A DNA stretch of 49,689 nt, taken from the NCBI GenBank assembly GCA_934292805.1, contig CAKQXQ010000016.1, positions 1 through 49,689 of the forward strand, given 5' to 3'. The notes beneath the pieces are model-generated. The model did not search any database, was not told the origin of the DNA, and was given only the letters and a program-made list of their open reading frames with translations. This DNA comes from an uncultured Roseburia sp. GTDB lineage: Bacteria; Bacillota; Clostridia; Lachnospirales; Lachnospiraceae. Shown here in pieces: positions 1 through 8,035 of the stretch; the first letter of the stretch is position 1; each line of letters begins with the position of its first letter. The translations under genes were made by a program, and so were the position numbers.

Positions 1-87
1 AGAATGTATGTAAAGTACTCACTTTATTGTGCGATACTTACCTTTAGGTAAGATAGGAATGAGAGGGATTCCGTAGTGGCGGCTTCC

Positions 88-303
88 TCATACATTTTCT
101 GCCGGGATTTCTTGGTGGCTTGGATATGCTCCTTCTGCAGTATTTTTAACTGTCGGTAAAAATGTTCCATTTGCTGCATCATTAATATCAACACCGTATT
201 TTTGTAAAATTGCTCTTGCTTCTGCTGCTTTAGGTGAATTTCCCGCAACAATGTGATGAGCCGCATTTGGATAATCCGGAACCTCTATTCCTGCTTCCAT
301 CAT
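88..303 (-). pseudogene. Remnant of an AHH-family nuclease toxin tip
   Basis: This 71-codon frame carries the signature of the AHH family of HNH/Endo VII-type nuclease toxins: NAAHHIVAG near residue 13, then an AILQKYGVDINDAANG stretch and FLP. Such domains form the C-terminal tips of RHS and related polymorphic toxins. The frame closes at a TGA soon after GAYPSH, and the downstream His/Tyr part of the family is not recognisable, so the domain looks truncated or decayed. No RHS or other delivery sequence lies upstream; an ATG pair preceded only by a weak AGGACAG starts the frame. I read it as a detached toxin remnant, probably part of an array that continues past the left edge. Confidence 0.6.
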
Positions 304-330
304 ATTTTGTTCTGTCCTAATTCTAAAAAT

Positions 331-372
331 ATTTACCCCAAAATATTCTTTTGCAAATATTCTGGGGTAAAT
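331..372. terminator. Inverted repeat upstream of the AHH remnant
   Basis: Arms 331-347 and 356-372 pair at 16 of 17 positions (outer part ATTTACCCCA) around an 8-nt loop. It lies between the frameshifted gene at 450-787 and the AHH remnant. This is the same kind of place the other island hairpins occupy, after a gene and before the next toxin fragment. No strong T-run follows on the minus strand, so terminator function is inferred. Confidence 0.4.
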
Positions 373-432
373 GTCTCTTCATAACATATAAATTGAAAAT
401 TGAAATTTTTGCAGTAGAACTGCTTTTCATCC

Positions 433-462
433 AATATTGAAATACTATTTTATTTCAATATT
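433..462 (-). terminator. Hairpin spanning the stop codon of the frameshifted gene
   Basis: Arms AATATTGAAATA (433-444) and TATTTCAATATT (451-462) are perfectly complementary with a 6-nt loop. The stop codon of the frameshifted gene (450-452) lies inside the structure. A weak AT-rich terminator is possible. Confidence 0.35.
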
Positions 463-787
463 TCCAATGCGACAACGTTATTAGGTTCTACACTAATTAT
501 CTCGTTTGCTATCAATTGAGCTTCTGTGCGTCCTACCAATTTTTCTGGAATATTATGAAAGAAAAGTATTCTTTCCATATTTGCTACGGATGAATCCATC
601 TTCAATAATTCTCTTGCATGAAAAAGAGCTGTTGGATATGCCCCTCAATAAAACACAATGGTTTAATCATTACATCAATAATTAACTCTAACCAAAATTG
701 TAATCTATTCTCCATCTTTTCCACTGTCGGCAATGTATGACCGTACATTTTGCCATATATGGCGAGTTTGTGCCTTGTTTTCCGCAT
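450..787 (-). pseudogene. Unrecognised small protein gene broken by one frameshift
   Basis: An ATG at 787 follows an excellent ribosome site (GGAGGTG, 6 nt upstream). The first frame (MRKTRHKLAIYGKMYGHTLP and on, to PLCFIEG) ends at 602. Coding resumes in another frame as AYPTALFHARELLKMD and runs to a stop at 450-452. The break maps to a run of four C (641-644; G on the coding strand), as a one-base loss would give. Joined, the product would be about 112 residues, with no family I recognise. It starts 3 nt after the stop of the upstream XRE gene, so the two form one unit. It could be an immunity-like or antitoxin-like partner, but nothing in the sequence shows that. Confidence 0.5.
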
Positions 788-789
788 CT

Positions 790-981
790 TTACACCTCCA
801 CAAGTTCGCTAGGGCTACAATCTAAACACATAGCAATCTTATTGATTGTTTTTATTGTCGGTTCTCTCTGACCTCTTAAAATTGCCGTTATTGTAGAATT
901 ACGTGCACCGCATCCCCTTGCAAGCTGTGCCTGTGTCAAATTCTTTTCACACATCAGATCAATGATTTTTGCTTTATATGA
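790..981 (-). pseudogene. XRE-family helix-turn-helix gene with a lost start
   Basis: The frame encodes SYKAKIIDLMCEKNLTQAQL followed by a Cro/C1-type recognition helix region (STITAILRGQREPT) and ends LVEV. That is nearly a whole single-domain XRE regulator of about 63 residues. The codon just before SYK, where related proteins begin, is TAG (982-984), and there is no ribosome site there. The only in-frame ATG (954) would remove the first helix. I therefore read it as a regulator with a destroyed start; a 54-residue product from 954 is the alternative. It is followed at once by the frameshifted gene at 787. Confidence 0.55.
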
Positions 982-1043
982 CTATATTTTATATAATTTA
1001 CACATCGTTATCAATAAATTATCGTCAACACCGATATTTTACC

Positions 1044-1072
1044 TTGAAAAAAAAACGCCCACGTGTTATATT
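1044..1072 (+). promoter_or_regulatory. Promoter of the antisense RNA antitoxin
   Basis: TTGAAA at 1044-1049 and TATATT at 1067-1072 are separated by exactly 17 bp. Predicted transcription starts near 1079 and runs rightward into the 3' end of the holin-like toxin gene. Confidence 0.65.
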
Positions 1073-1078
1073 GAACAT

Positions 1079-1178
1079 AGAAAAAGGGAAAGCCAGAGAA
1101 GCGGCTCACCCTCAACAATTAAGTATCTGTTTTTCAACAGCCGTCATTATTGCGAGTAATGGCGGCTATTTTCGTTTT
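1079..1178 (+). ncRNA. Predicted antisense RNA (type I antitoxin)
   Basis: A transcript from the promoter at 1044-1072 would reach a rho-independent terminator at 1139-1178. Its stem AGCCGTCATTA/TAATGGCGGCT has one G-T wobble and a 7-nt loop, and is followed by ATTTTCGTTTT. The RNA of about 100 nt would be complementary to the 3' untranslated region and the last codons of the toxin gene at 1166-1261. This is the convergent, 3'-overlapping layout known for txpA/RatA-like pairs. Its 5' part (AAAGCCAGAGAAGCGGCTCA) resembles the toxin mRNA leader. Seen: promoter, terminator and overlap. Inferred: antitoxin activity. Confidence 0.55.
1139..1178 (+). terminator. Terminator of the antisense RNA
   Basis: An 11-bp stem (1139-1149 with 1157-1167) is followed on the plus strand by ATTTTCGTTTT. 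The same stem forms at the end of the toxin mRNA on the minus strand, but no T-run follows it there. Confidence 0.6.
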
Positions 1179-1261
1179 CCCTTGAAAATCGTGTAACACA
1201 ATCCAACAAGGGCGCAAATGAATATTCCAATCTGAATTAAATCAGAGTATGTAACATACAT
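1166..1261 (-). CDS. Small holin-like toxin peptide (Hol_Tox-like, type I TA)
   Basis: The 31-residue peptide begins MYVTYSDLIQIGIFICALVG and ends FKGKRK: a single hydrophobic membrane segment with a basic tail. This is typical of the 'putative holin-like toxin' peptides of Firmicutes type I toxin-antitoxin systems, which insert in the membrane and are silenced by an antisense RNA. A strong ribosome site (AAAGGAGGG, about 8 nt before the ATG) supports the start. The promoter is at 1351-1379 and the 5' leader of about 80 nt can fold. The antisense RNA gene overlaps its 3' end. The gene is too short for normal ORF calling but has every expected part. Confidence 0.75.
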   Translation of the reverse strand: MYVTYSDLIQIGIFICALVGLCYTIFKGKRK

Positions 1262-1311
1262 CGGCAACGCCCTCCTTTCTTTCGTCTGGAGGGTTAGCCC
1301 CTCCGAAAAAG

Positions 1312-1346
1312 AGGGTAAGCCGCCCGGCTCTCTGGTTTTCCCATGT
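1312..1346 (-). repeat. Leader repeat of the toxin mRNA, inverted relative to the antitoxin RNA 5' end
   Basis: On the minus strand the toxin mRNA leader reads GGGAAAACCAGAGAGCCGGG and then CGGCTTACCCTC. The plus-strand antitoxin RNA begins with a related run at about 1077-1113 (GGGAAAGCCAGAGAAGCGGC then TCACCCTC). The toxin gene is therefore flanked by imperfect inverted copies, each just downstream of a TTGAAA-N17 promoter. A shared fold or a duplicated promoter-leader unit would explain it. Confidence 0.5.
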
Positions 1347-1350
1347 GTCT

Positions 1351-1379
1351 ATATTATCATCTATTAGTATCTCTTTCAA
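1351..1379 (-). promoter_or_regulatory. Promoter of the holin-like toxin gene
   Basis: On the minus strand, TTGAAA (1374-1379) and TAATAT (1351-1356) are spaced by 17 bp. Transcription would start near 1344. The promoter lies in the tail of the tipless RHS fragment. Confidence 0.6.
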
Positions 1380-2907
1380 TCAAATTCTGATCGGATCGCC
1401 TTTTTATTTTTGGAAAATTTACGGGGGTGAGTTGACGGCGGCTCGCCCGGAAATACACCCCCACCCAAGTGCTCCGGTTACTATCAAAATCGTGTCTTGT
1501 GTATAAGATCTCCCAGTTTGCATTATATACATAGCTGCTTGTGGTTGTAATGGCTGCGGTATAACATCCGCAATTCTCTGTACTCAGTGCTTTCGTTGCT
1601 CCGAACTTACCATGGTGGCAGTTGTCATGCTTCGTTCCGTCAGAGTTGTTGCCTGGATGTGTATTGCCATTGCCATGATTGCCATTACCGTTGCCATTTC
1701 CATTGTTGCCATTTCCGTTCAGATGGTTATTACAGTAGATCGTCACTGCCTCCGCAGCTTTCTCCTCTGTAACATATCCCATCTCATTGTAGGTATACTC
1801 ATAACTGGAAAGCGTCTGATCACATGCTGTGCAGACATTCATCAGACGTGTGATATTTCCCTCTTCATCATATGTGATATAAGTCGCTGTATTGCTTTCC
1901 GGTCTGTTCGTATACTTCAACTGGTTGTTGCTGTCATAACGGTAGCTGACGATCTTGCCCTCTCGGTCAGTTACCCTTGTGAGGTTGTTGTTTGCATCAT
2001 ACTCGTAAGATACCGCTGTTCCATCCGGATATCCGATTGCTGTGATGTTACCATTCGCGTCATATGCATATGTAACTTTCTTTCCTGCTCCGTTCGTAAC
2101 TGATGTGATACGTCCGAGTGCGTCTGTCTCATAACTGCTGGTGCCGGTTGTGTCCATCATGCTGACACGATTGCCATCTGCATCATAGCCATAGCGTACA
2201 GCTGCTTCTGCTTCCTCTCCATCTGCTGTCTTATATGACTTTCCGATCAGACGGTTAAGCTTATCGTAATCATAGTGAATCCGCTTACCGCTGTTCTTCA
2301 CATACTCTGTCAGACGTCCAGCTTCATCATAGATGTTCGTCTCTGTCCTTCCGGCATCATCCGTAAGAGAAGTCAGATTTCCGGTCTGATCATATGTATA
2401 GATGGTTGTTCTACCAAGTGCATCAATATATGCGGTCATACGATCCATGGAATCGTATTCGTAGTAGGTTTTGCCTCCTGCCGCATCTTCTACTCCGGTC
2501 AGGTTGTTATTTGCGTCATAGCTGTATCTTGTCATATGACCGGTCGGATCCGTGTAGACTGACATATTTCCGTGTCCGTCGTATTCATAACCGGCACTGT
2601 AGCCTCTGCGGTCTGTGTAGCTTAAGAGTTGTCCTGCAGCATCATACGTATACTTATTGCTATTACCTAATGCATCCGTCATGGATGTAAGGCGGTCCGT
2701 CCTATCATACTGATATCCGGTCACATTGCCTAATGCATCTGTAACTGATGTCTGGTTATAGTTACCGTCATATCCATAACTTATCTTACTTCCACCCGGT
2801 GTAGTGATCGATGTCACGATTCCTGCCGGATCATAAGCTACTTCTGTGATCTGCTCTAATGGATCGGTAACCGTTATCATGCGGTCTGCTGCATCATACT
2901 TCGTCAT
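1357..2907 (-). pseudogene. Orphan RHS YD-repeat fragment without a toxin tip
   Basis: Codons from about 2897 down to about 1502 repeat the YD-repeat part of the large RHS gene (main-gene positions about 13,992 to 12,594), including the Gly/Asn/His-rich linker. On reading, the stretch 2537-2895 is the same as 13632-13990 with a constant offset of 11,095 bases, apart from an occasional base. The match stops abruptly on both sides. Upstream it begins inside a YD repeat with no RHS start, and downstream it runs into unrelated codons (YTRHDFDSNRSTWVG and on) that end in the TA-module promoter. It has no toxin domain, no promoter and no ribosome site, so it is a recombination relic or donor rather than a functional gene. 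Confidence 0.75.
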
Positions 2908-2989
2908 AAGTGATGTAAGTTGCGGTATCTAGCTAATTCCAAACTTACACCGGTTAGAGATGTCCACCTGTCTATCGTACCTTAGAAAT

Positions 2990-3034
2990 GGGAGATGTTC
3001 TGCGGACTATATAATAATCCACAAAACATCTCCC
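2990..3034. terminator. Inverted repeat after the kptA-like gene
   Basis: Arms GGGAGATGTT (2990-2999) and AACATCTCCC (3025-3034) are a perfect 10-bp pair. It lies 45 nt past the end of the third toxin cassette and just before the next RHS fragment. A 14-bp palindrome (TGTACTATAGTACA, 3050-3063) lies between it and the gene. Confidence 0.45.
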
Positions 3035-3078
3035 TGTATGTTTTCGCTCTGTACTATAGTACAATTTCGAGTATTAAA

Positions 3079-3624
3079 TTATTCAATCATAGTAATATAT
3101 TTACTTGGAATTGAATCTGCTAACCATATTGTTGTATTACCAACATAAAATCTTATTCCTTCATTGTATGCCGTTGTAGCATCAATTAATAATATACATG
3201 GCTTATCATCGTGACGCATTCCAACACTTTTAGCAGTTTCATAATCTTGTGCTAAATGAACATATTGTCTTTTCTGAGGTAATAAACCATTTTTATTAAT
3301 TGATTTCAAAAATCGCCTTGCAGTACCATGATACAAAATATCTGGAGGAGTTTTTATTTCTTTTACTATCTTTGTTGATACTGAATGTCCATAGAGTGCC
3401 CTAATTTTTCCATCTTTTAATTCGTGTCTCTTTTTATCAGATTCTTCAATAACCATTTTCAAATCCTCAACATAAATATTGTACCATTTTTCCATTCTAT
3501 GCAATACATTTAAAAATGCATCGACTGATACCCAACCTTCTTTATCCATTTTCATTTCACATTCAAACGGAGCATGGCGCAAAATAAAAGAAATTTCCTT
3601 GCTCAACTCTTCCCTTTCATTCAT
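3079..3624 (-). CDS. kptA: RNA 2'-phosphotransferase, KptA/Tpt1 family
   Basis: The 181-residue protein has the normal length and order of Tpt1/KptA enzymes, which move an RNA 2'-phosphate onto NAD and release ADP-ribose 1''-2''-cyclic phosphate. Visible landmarks are LRH (R16-H17), IRA..GHS (R75, H80), YHGT (98-101) and YVHL (121-124) with R137 nearby; these fit the Arg-His-Arg-Arg core of the family. Its ATG lies 8 nt inside the end of the upstream gene, so translation is probably coupled, and it is the third gene of an RHS tip/immunity cassette. KptA roles in bacteria are poorly understood. Here it could repair RNA damaged by a toxin, act as a second immunity factor, or be cargo. Family confidence is high; role in the cassette is inferred. 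Confidence 0.88.
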   Translation of the reverse strand: MNEREELSKEISFILRHAPFECEMKMDKEGWVSVDAFLNVLHRMEKWYNIYVEDLKMVIEESDKKRHELKDGKIRALYGHSVSTKIVKEIKTPPDILYHGTARRFLKSINKNGLLPQKRQYVHLAQDYETAKSVGMRHDDKPCILLIDATTAYNEGIRFYVGNTTIWLADSIPSKYITMIE

Positions 3625-3991
3625 GTTCCACTACCTCATATCTTCTGGCTATAAACTGAAACATACCTATTTCATCCAAATACATGACATAATGCTTTGG
3701 ATTCCAATATTCAAAGTCTTTTCTATTTAAATTTTTAAGTTCCATTAGCCATTCAGAATCTTCTAATTCAACTATTCTATCATATGAATCATACAATTTA
3801 GGTGTAAATTTCGCTGACGTATGTTTATTACATAATACAGAATCAAATTCAATTGTAATCTTTCTTTGTCTATCTTCTTCATCCATTCCAATCAACTCGA
3901 TTTTTATATTCATATCTTTAAAATCAATAATGGGATCTTGAACTAAACTAGATGAGAAAATAGGTAATTCATACTTTACATTATTTTTCAT
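3617..3991 (-). CDS. Probable immunity protein for the adjacent RHS tip
   Basis: The 124-residue cytoplasmic-looking protein has no signal peptide or membrane segment and no family I recognise. The C-terminal half is acidic and aromatic (DSEWLMELKNLNRKDFEYWN). Its ATG overlaps the RHS stop by one base (TAATG), and the ribosome site GGAGGA is formed by the last Gly codons of the toxin. The next gene, kptA, starts within its last 8 nt. This tight toxin-immunity-kptA coupling is the evidence for an immunity role. Confidence 0.65.
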   Translation of the reverse strand: MKNNVKYELPIFSSSLVQDPIIDFKDMNIKIELIGMDEEDRQRKITIEFDSVLCNKHTSAKFTPKLYDSYDRIVELEDSEWLMELKNLNRKDFEYWNPKHYVMYLDEIGMFQFIARRYEVVEHE

Positions 3992-6240
3992 TATTGTCCT
4001 CCGCTTAATCTTATAGTGGATATTCCTTCCGAAGTAAGTTTATTTCTAGATAATTGTCCTGTAAGTAACTCTTCAAAAAAAGTTTCTCCTGTTCTATCAA
4101 CAGCAATCCATTGACTTCTTGGTATACCTGCACGAGTTAAAGCTTGTGATGTTCTCGTATTTAATATTAATGTATTTCCGTCTCTTACAATATATTCAAC
4201 AGATATGTCCTCTACATTAATTTTTCCATAATTAATAGCATTTACCAAATCATCAATTGTATTAATAGGTTCTCCTGCTAACTCCGAATATTTTTTTCTT
4301 CCTTCTGCACTGAAAGAATTATTGTATGTCTTCTGAGCATAATTTGCATTATCGAGAACTCCCTTTCTACTATCTTGTGCAGTTGCATTCTGCGATATAT
4401 TCCCAATCTCTTCCGCACGCCTTGCGTCCTCGATTGCCTGTACGCCACTCGCTCCGGCAATGACCGTTTCACCGCTTACAAGATTAGAAATAACCCTTAC
4501 ATCCTCGTAAGTATTCGCTCCAAGGAAGTCCTTTGCTGGATTCTTGCCGGTGTATGCTTCATTGTAGTCAAATCCACCAATTGCCAGACCAATTCCTGCA
4601 TTTGCACCAAGTGCTGCACCGGTCATTCCTGCCATTGTACCGCCACCTGCAAGTGCAAGTCCTGCATAAGGTGCCAGTACCAGTGAGATTGTTCCAAGTG
4701 CCATCTGCAGCTGTGCATTTCCAGCTGCATCCTGTTTCTGATAATAAGCATTGCTGTCACAAAGCTGTCTGTTCTGCTCGCTTATGGTCTTCATGGTGCT
4801 CTTGAGCTTATATACTTCTGCCCTTACATCCGACGGCATCCGCTCTTCATTCGTTCCGAACTTGCTTTGTATGTAGCTTAACTTTGCCGAGAAAGTCTCT
4901 AACGTCTTCCGGTTCTCCGCAAGCTTCTTGGAATTGTTTGATATCTGAACCATCGCTTCCGCTTTGTTCATGACCGCATCCGCCATCAGGAATGTTACAG
5001 CCGCTGCTCCTACACCTACTGCGATCGTTGCCGGGAATGCCGCCAGTGCAGCTGCTCCTACTGCAAGTCCAAGGACTGTAGCTGTCAGATACTTTAACTG
5101 CCTGCTCCAGTTGATATGTCCGCTCGGATCGATAAAGTTCAGCGGATTATTGCATACATACAGATACCGGTTTCTTGTCAGTGGCTGCAACAGGTCGCCA
5201 AGGTAACTGTCCTCTGACAAAAAGACTGCACGGTTCGTATCATACCATCTTGCTCTAAGATACTGCAAGCCGGTCTCACGGTTATAATCTTCTCCGTTGT
5301 AGGTATACATATTTCCGGTGCGGTGTACCAGACTGTTACTGTTGACATTATCGCTGTATCCAAGTGTCAGGTTGCCGAACGGATCATAAGCAAACTTATC
5401 CGTCTCCTGATTCTCGTCAAGAACACGTTCTACAGAACCAAGTCCGTTGTAGAGATAATAGCACTTTGATGTCTCATCATTTAACTTGTTACCATAGACA
5501 TCACGCTTTCTTCCGGAAGTCTCGATGCTGATACGCTCCATGCCATACGTATAATCTACTTCTGAATCAAAGTTAATGCCATACTCTGCAAGCACTCTCG
5601 TGTAATTCGTGTTCACATCGTTCAAATACTCTGTCAGACAGTAATTCGGGCTTGCATTGCCACCGTTGTTCGTGATTCGCTCATAAAGCTCTGCAGCCGC
5701 ATCACTGATTCCTTCTGGAATCTTCGTATCTCTTGAACCGACTCCCTTTGCCGGTGGATTGTAATCCAGCTGGAATGCACGGTTGCCATCTCCATCATAG
5801 GTGATAGCTAACAGTAAGTCCTTTCCACCGGTTACTGCCTTCAGACGGTTCTCGGTATCATACTCATAAGCTGTGATGTTCTTGATCTGTGCTTTTCCTG
5901 CAACAGTCTCTACCAGATTTCCATCTGCATCATACTCGTAAGTTGTGGTCACCCATTTCTTCTTCTCGAGTGTTGTGGATGTTGCCATCTGGTTGGAATC
6001 GTTGTACGTATATTTTACGATATCCGTCCGCGTATTTCCAGTCCATTTTGCGGCTTCGATTCGGTTTCCTGCATCATCATATTTGTAGCAGTACTTGATA
6101 TCAGAGCATCCCTTACGCTTCTGTGTGCAGGATAAGATCTCCCAGTTTGCATTGTATACATAGCTGCTTGTGGTTGTAATGGCTGCAGTATAGCATCCAC
6201 AATCCTCTGTACTCAGTGCTTTCGTTGCTCCGAACTTACC
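3991..6240 (-). pseudogene. Orphan RHS C-terminal cassette with an unrecognised toxin tip
   Basis: From about 6240 the frame repeats the RHS gene (GKFGATKALSTEDCG onward) through the last YD repeats, the core (RARWYDTNRA, YVCNNPLNFIDPSG), a hydrophobic pore-like stretch and the shared junction EIGNISQNA. Codons just before 6240 include two in-frame stops and no start, so it has no native 5' end; the first ATG is at 5988. The tip of about 135 residues (YAQKTYNNSFSAEGRKKYSE and on) ends with ILNTRTSQALTRAGIPRSQW and a QLSRNKLTSEGISTIRLSGG tail. I know that tail as recurring in RHS/CDI-type toxins but cannot name its activity. It keeps the Arg codon CGA where the main gene has a stop. The cassette is probably a silent tip donor. 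Confidence 0.75.
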
Positions 6241-6265
6241 ATAATGTTATTAAGTGCTTACGACT

Positions 6266-6321
6266 AAAAAATCTATTCCTTGCCATTTTCCATTTATATG
6301 CAGGCAAGGAATAGATTTTTT
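6266..6321. terminator. Bidirectional terminator-like hairpin
   Basis: A perfect 19-bp inverted repeat (6266-6284 with 6303-6321) opens with AAAAAA and closes with TTTTTT around an 18-nt loop. It sits 31 nt beyond the immunity gene at 6352-6606 and just before the next RHS fragment. This is the best terminator of the island. Confidence 0.75.
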
Positions 6322-6351
6322 GAAAAAGATTCTAGAAGTCAAAAGAACTTT

Positions 6352-6606
6352 TTATAAGTGTGACTTAATCAAAATATTCTTTGCCACCTTTAAACATTCC
6401 TCAATATTCTTATCATATACATCATTTCCAAACGACATAAGAAATATTTCGTTTATCTTTTTTGCCAGTTCCTCCGTTGTAATATTTTGATTTTCATCAA
6501 GATACATATATATCTTTTGTATTTCATTCATATATTCATCTTTAGGTGCCATTGGGAACAATCCAATCGGATCCCACGCATTTATTATCAGCAATATTTT
6601 ATCCAT
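6352..6606 (-). CDS. DUF1871-like immunity protein
   Basis: The 84-residue protein starts MDKILLIINAWDPIGLFPMA and contains APKDEY, ELAKKINEIF and IEECLKVAK. This is the pattern of the DUF1871 family, small helical proteins often found beside polymorphic toxins. The ATG follows the RHS stop by 5 nt with GGAGAA/AGGAAAT ahead of it, so it is translated with the toxin. It presumably neutralises the DUF4258-like tip encoded just upstream. A strong hairpin follows it. Confidence 0.72.
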   Translation of the reverse strand: MDKILLIINAWDPIGLFPMAPKDEYMNEIQKIYMYLDENQNITTEELAKKINEIFLMSFGNDVYDKNIEECLKVAKNILIKSHL

Positions 6607-6611
6607 ATTTC

Positions 6612-7958
6612 CTATTCTCCAAATAATTTAGTTATTATTTGTTGCATAGCATTATCGTAATATTCACTGCTCCATGTAGTTATCAATTTTCCTTCTTTGC
6701 TAACTACGGCCACTCCATTCTGTGTAATGAATGCAAATTTGCTGCCATTATTTTGTGAAAGCGTCTTACCCTTTGCAACAATTTCGTCAACCATCTCTTG
6801 CGTCATTCCTCTTTGCTGCATACGTTCAAAACCATGTTCAGCGTATTGAGACCAATCTACTTTAATATCTGGATTTTCAACATAAGTTCCCATCTTACCA
6901 AAATTGTCTCCATACTGTACTGTTCCTGTTATTTTTCCGCTCGCATCCAGTGTTCCATTACCTAGTCCATTAGCATTCTGCGATATATTCCCAATCTCAT
7001 CTGCACGCCTTGCATCCTCGATCGCCTGTACTCCACTTGCTCCTGCAATGACCGTTTCACCGCTTACAAGATTGGAAATCGTCCTTACATCCTCGTAAGT
7101 ATTCGCTCCAAGGAAGTCCTTCACTGGATTCTTGCCGGTGTATGCTTCATTGTAGTCGAATCCACCGATCGTCAGACCGATTCCTGCGTTCGTGCCAAGT
7201 GCTGCACCGGTGATTCCTGCCATTGTACCGCCACCTGCAAGTGCAGGTCCTGCATAAGGTGCAAGAACCAGTGAGATTGTCCCAAGTGCCATCTGCAGCT
7301 GTGCATTTCCTGCCGCATCCTGCTTCTGGTAATAAGTGCTGCTGTCACAGAGCTGTCTGTTCTGCTCGCTTATGGTCTTCATGGTACTCTTAAGCTTATA
7401 TACCTCTGCCCTTACATCCGATGGCATCCGCTCTTCATTCGTTCCGAACCTGCTTTGTATGTAGCTTAACTTAGCCGAAGAAGTCTCTAACGTCTTCCGG
7501 TTCTCCGCAAGCTTCCTGGAGTTACTTGATATCTGAACCATCGCTTCTGCTTTGTTCATGACTGCATTCGCCATCAGGAACGTTACCGCCGCTGCTCCTA
7601 CCGCTACTCCGATGGTTGCCGGGAATGCTGCCAGTGCCGCTGCACCTACTGCCAAGCCAAGGACTGTAGCTGTCAGATACTTTAACTGTCTGCTCCAGTT
7701 GATGTGACCTGTCGGATCGATAAAGTTCAGCGGGTTATTGCATACATACAGATACCGGTTTCTTGTCAGTGGTTGTAATAAGTCACCAAGGTAACTATCC
7801 TCTGACAAAAAGACTGCACGGTTCGTATCATACCATCTTGCCCTAAGATACTGTAAGCCAGTCTCTCGGTTATAATCTTCTCCGTTGTAGGTATACATAT
7901 TTCCGGTACGGTATATCAAATTATTACTATAAGCAAAATTAGCATATATCAGTATCAA
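6612..7958 (-). pseudogene. Orphan RHS C-terminal cassette with a DUF4258/BECR-like toxin tip
   Basis: Clear RHS homology begins near 7925 (YRTGNMYTYNGEDYN) and fades out by about 7940. The frame is open to 7958 but has no ATG, ribosome site or promoter. It keeps the RHS core, the hydrophobic stretch and the junction EIGNISQNA. The tip of about 120 residues contains the core WSQYAEHGFERMQQRGMTQE, then VDEIVAKGKTLSQNNGSKFA and a C-terminal Trp-Ser strand. That matches DUF4258-like domains of the BECR (RelE/barnase-like) ribonuclease fold, with a conserved His near the start. Its immunity gene (DUF1871) starts 5 nt after the stop. The copy has diverged more from the main gene than the cassette at 3991-6240. 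Confidence 0.7.
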
Positions 7959-7963
7959 ATCAT

Positions 7964-8020
7964 ATTGAGAATAGCGGTATTTTATGACTTTTAAAGTTCA
8001 AAAATACCACTATTCTCAAT
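7964..8020. terminator. Inverted repeat after the DUF6985-like immunity gene
   Basis: Arms 7964-7983 and 8001-8020 pair at 19 of 20 positions (outer part ATTGAGAATAG) around a 17-nt loop. It follows the immunity gene stop by 15 nt. No clear T-run is present. Confidence 0.55.
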
Positions 8021-8035
8021 GATTTTAGATAAAAA

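Noticed and set aside
1370..1500. Tail of the tipless RHS fragment as a new toxin domain
   Set aside because: It is only about 45 codons, ends in the TA-module promoter, has no immunity gene behind it and resembles no toxin; more likely junction sequence of an inserted element.
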